A DNA stretch of 64,000 bases, from the NCBI RefSeq assembly GCF_004762045.1, contig NZ_SJOM01000007.1:1393672-1457671 (forward strand), read 5' to 3'. The notes below the pieces were generated by a model. The model saw only the letters and a program-made list of their open reading frames with translations. It was not told the origin of the DNA and ran no database searches. Below are positions 61,707 to 64,000 of the stretch, piece after piece (position 1 is the stretch's first letter; every line of letters begins with the position of its first letter). The translations under genes were made by a program, and so were the position numbers. Source of the DNA: Mycobacterium sp. DL99 (GTDB lineage: Bacteria; Actinomycetota; Actinomycetes; Mycobacteriales; Mycobacteriaceae).

Positions 61707-61960
61707 CTACCGTATCGCTTCGGCGCGCTCGTACACCCTGCGCCCGGCGAAGTGTGCGTACTCAACTGCGGTGTGGTGAATGTCGTGAGGGTCGACGCTG
61801 TACAGATCCTGGTCGATGATGACGAAGCCGGCGGCCTTGCCCGGGGTCACCGTTCCGGTCTGGGACGCCACCCCCATCGCTGCAGCCGACTGGGAGGTGC
61901 ACGCGTGCGGCAGCACCGGGTGGCCGGCGCTGACCCGAGACGAGGGCGCTGCTGGACCCT
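61707..61960 (-). pseudogene. C-terminal remnant of an amidohydrolase (YtcJ-like)
   Basis: The minus strand from about 61960 to the stop at 61707 reads HPVLPHACTSQSAAAMGVAS, TGTVTPGKAAGFVIIDQDLY, then SVDPHDIHHTAVEYAHFAGRRVYE. This is the characteristic end of amidohydrolase-3/YtcJ proteins (G-x-I/V-x-P-G-K-x-A-D-x-V, with Gly for Asp here). The catalytic barrel and metal-binding His residues are missing, and the intact aldehyde dehydrogenase gene lies directly upstream, so most of the gene was deleted. Confidence 0.7.
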
Positions 61961-61988
61961 GGGTCAGGTGCCCAGCAGCGGGCCTGTA

Positions 61989-63419
61989 TCAGAAGCTGAT
62001 GATCTGGGGCGCACCCAGTTGTTTGAGGCCTTCGACCCCGAACTCCAGGCCGTATCCGGATTGCTTGGCGCCGCCGAACGGCACCCGAGGATCGACGGCG
62101 CCGTGTTTGTTGATCCACACGGTGCCGGCTTCCAGGCGGGCTGCGACCTGCCGGGCAGCCTCGGGATCGGACGACCAGACCGAGGCCCCCAGGCCGACGT
62201 CGAGGGCATTGGCCATCTCGATGGCCTCCTCGATTTCTGTGTACCGCACGATCGGCAACGCCGGACCGAACTGTTCTTCGGCGACAAGAGGATTGGAGTT
62301 GTCGATATCGGCGATCAACGTGGTGGGGTAGAAGAACCCCTGTTGGTGCGCGTCGGGTTCGCCGCCGACCAGCACAGTCGCGCCACTGTCTTTGGCGGCG
62401 CGCACCAGGTTCGACACGATGTCGTACTGGGCCTTGTTCTGCAGCGGGCCCAGTACGTTCTGCTCGTCAAGGCCCACTCCCATCGGCATGTTCTTGGCGA
62501 CCTCGACCAGGGCGGCGCAGACGTCGCCGTACACGTCGTCGTGGACGTACAGCCGCTTGAGGGCAGCGCAGGTTTGGCCGGTATTGATGAAGGCGCCCCA
62601 GAACAAGTCCTCGGCGATCGCCTGGGGGTCGACATCGGGCAGCACGATCCCAGCGTCGTTGCCGCCGAGTTCGAGTGTCAGACGCTTCACTGTGTCCGCA
62701 GAGGAACGAATGATGGCTTTACCGGTCGCCGTTGAGCCGGTGAACATGACCTTGTCGATATCAGGGTGGGCCGACAAGGCCTCGCCGACATCGCGTCCGC
62801 CGGAAACGACGTGCAGCACATCCGCCGGCATCGCGCTGTTGATCACGTGCGTCAGTGCGAGAACCGACAGGGGCGTGTACTCCGACGGTTTGAGCACCAC
62901 TGTGTTGCCCATCCGCAGTGCGGGCGCCAGCTGCCAGACGCTGATCATCATGGGCCAGTTCCACGGCCCGATCGCACCCACCACACCGAGCGGTCTGTAG
63001 TGCAGCTCGGCCCGGCCGCCGTCGTCGTCGACCAGCACCTCCGGCTCGATCGGGAAGGCTGCGGTCGTGCGCAACCACATCGCGCAGGCACCAACCTCGA
63101 AGCGTGCGTTCGGACCGTTGAGCGGTTTGCCCTGCTCACGCGATAGCAGCTCGGCCAGCGCTACAGCATTCGCATCGACCGCATCGGCAGCGCTAACCAG
63201 TAATTCGCTGCGCTCGCCGTGCGAGAGCTCACCCCAGGCGGGCTGCGCTGAACGGGCGGCGGCCACCGCGGCCTGCAGGTCGGCGACCGAGTGACGCGGG
63301 GCATGACCGACCACGGCGCCGGTCGCAGGATCACGGATTTCTCTGCCTCCGGTCGTCGACACGATCGCGGCGAGCAGCTGCTCGTAGTTCAGTACTGGAG
63401 CAGTCGCAGTAACCGTCAC
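61989..63419 (-). CDS. NAD(P)-dependent aldehyde dehydrogenase
   Basis: A 476-residue aldehyde dehydrogenase with PWNWPMM (Asn154), FTGSTATGK, TLELGGNDAGIVL (general-base Glu250), INTGQTCAALKR (nucleophile Cys284) and EEQFGPALPIVRY. The family is complete. In this locus it could oxidise the aldehyde released by the PLP enzyme: acetaldehyde, propionaldehyde or 2-aminoadipate semialdehyde, depending on the starting amino alcohol. The GTG at 63419 has GAAGGGAAA upstream. Divergent from an SDR gene, with inverted repeats between. Confidence 0.88.
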   Translation of the reverse strand: MTVTATAPVLNYEQLLAAIVSTTGGREIRDPATGAVVGHAPRHSVADLQAAVAAARSAQPAWGELSHGERSELLVSAADAVDANAVALAELLSREQGKPLNGPNARFEVGACAMWLRTTAAFPIEPEVLVDDDGGRAELHYRPLGVVGAIGPWNWPMMISVWQLAPALRMGNTVVLKPSEYTPLSVLALTHVINSAMPADVLHVVSGGRDVGEALSAHPDIDKVMFTGSTATGKAIIRSSADTVKRLTLELGGNDAGIVLPDVDPQAIAEDLFWGAFINTGQTCAALKRLYVHDDVYGDVCAALVEVAKNMPMGVGLDEQNVLGPLQNKAQYDIVSNLVRAAKDSGATVLVGGEPDAHQQGFFYPTTLIADIDNSNPLVAEEQFGPALPIVRYTEIEEAIEMANALDVGLGASVWSSDPEAARQVAARLEAGTVWINKHGAVDPRVPFGGAKQSGYGLEFGVEGLKQLGAPQIISF

Positions 63420-63451
63420 GGCATTTCCCTTCCTAGAGTGATGCAGATCAT

Positions 63452-63507
63452 GCAATCATACGATTGCGTCGGTTTCTAGTCGATGCGTGCAGAAATATGA
63501 CGCATCG
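63452..63507. promoter_or_regulatory. Two inverted repeats in the ALDH/SDR divergent gap
   Basis: GCAATC-ATAC-GATTGC (63452-63467) and CGATGCGT (63481-63488) with ACGCATCG (63500-63507) are two separate inverted repeats in the 147-base gap between the divergent genes. The second spans an AT-rich core. Both are plausible regulator sites. Confidence 0.5.
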
Positions 63508-63566
63508 TTTAGGTGGTGCTGTGCCGTGAAGGCGTTCGTCGAAGAGACCACCCAGAGGAGATAGTG

Positions 63567-64000
63567 ATGGACAGTGTCGAAGTGCCGTGTCGGATCATCA
63601 TCACCGGAGGCGCCTCGGGCATCGGGGCGGCGGTGGCGCGGCTGTGGGCCGAGAACGGGGCTCGCGTCGGAATCATCGTTCGCAGTGAAGAATCGATACG
63701 CCGCGCGCTCAGTGGTGAGTTACGCGATCAAGGGCACGCAATCGAGTTCCACGTCGCCGATGTGGCCGACGAGCGTGCCGTCGGCGTCGCTGTTGGTGCG
63801 CTTGCAACGCGTCTGGGTGGACTCGATGCCGTGGTCGCCAGCGCGGGAATCGAAGGCGAAATGGGTGCCGCACTCGGGGAGGTCACCTCGGAGAGTTTCC
63901 GGCGGGTGCTCGACGTGAACGTACTCGGCGTCTTCCACCTCGTGAAACACGCAGTGCCGCACCTCATCGGGGCCACCGACCCGTCGATCACCCTGATCGG
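63567..64000 (+). CDS. SDR family oxidoreductase (3' end outside window)
   Basis: The first about 144 residues of a short-chain dehydrogenase. CRIIITGGASGIGAAVARLW (8-27) is the NAD(P)-binding TGxxxGxG motif, HVADVADERAV the adenine-binding Asp, and VVASAGIEGEMGAA the NAG-equivalent with Ser for Asn. The catalytic Ser-Tyr-Lys part lies beyond the window. The ATG at 63567 follows GAGGAGATAGTG. It may handle an alcohol or aldehyde of the adjacent locus, or be unrelated. Confidence 0.82.
   Translation, partial: MDSVEVPCRIIITGGASGIGAAVARLWAENGARVGIIVRSEESIRRALSGELRDQGHAIEFHVADVADERAVGVAVGALATRLGGLDAVVASAGIEGEMGAALGEVTSESFRRVLDVNVLGVFHLVKHAVPHLIGATDPSITLI

Overview
The window is a high-GC actinobacterial chromosome segment that almost certainly comes from a rapidly growing mycobacterium (Mycolicibacterium type). 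The evidence is the gene order around rplJ-rplL-mceG-rpoB-rpoC and rpsL-rpsG-fusA-tuf, the mycobacterial RpoB N-terminus, a mycofactocin-type SDR, a GjpA-like porin, cutinase, DUF3060 and DUF3558 exported proteins, and many GTG/TTG or leaderless starts. The order follows the M. tuberculosis Rv0648-Rv0687 region, with local replacements.

Layout. 1-4.2 kb: accessory genes (TetR; two DinB proteins divergent from a WYL regulator with a palindromic operator between them; a nucleotidyltransferase; an endo/exonuclease/phosphatase protein). 4.2-9.9 kb: a coupled GH38 alpha-mannosidase, SurA-like protein and ROK sugar kinase operon. 9.8-10.7 kb: an HxlR regulator divergent from a DUF1772 membrane protein. 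10.7-13.3 kb: L10 leader, rplJ, rplL and the Mce ATPase mceG. 13.35-13.9 kb: two small membrane-protein frames, the second broken by a frameshift. 14-21.8 kb: rpoB-rpoC. 21.9-28.7 kb: CHAP protein, endonuclease IV, PAP2 protein, then fadE8-echA4-PaaX-like regulator-echA5. 28.7-34.4 kb: a variable stretch (GjpA-like porin, MarR, two DUF3060 and two DUF3558 proteins, TetR) where M. tuberculosis has mmpS5-mmpL5. 34.5-39 kb: the str operon. 39.1-41.9 kb: cutinase, SHOCT protein, mycofactocin-type SDR.

At about 42 kb the conserved order ends in a frameshifted MPT63/DUF1942 remnant. A complete phenylacetate catabolic island follows (42.3-56.4 kb). Ten minus-strand genes, paaA-B-C-D-E, thiolase, paaF, paaH, paaI and paaG, are mostly joined by 4-base overlaps. 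Divergent from them are paaZ, an EthD protein and a PaaR-type TetR; then come paaK, an AraC activator and a second PaaR-like TetR. Two PaaR-like operators sit in the paaA/paaZ and paaK/araC divergent gaps.

The last 7.5 kb holds the most interesting locus: an APC permease, an AGXT2L-like PLP enzyme (probable phospho-lyase), an APH-fold small-molecule kinase, a TetR, an amidohydrolase remnant, an aldehyde dehydrogenase and a divergent SDR cut by the window edge. Together they look like a pathway of uptake, phosphorylation, phosphate-plus-ammonia elimination and aldehyde oxidation for an amino alcohol. No tRNA, rRNA, CRISPR array or intact insertion sequence was seen.
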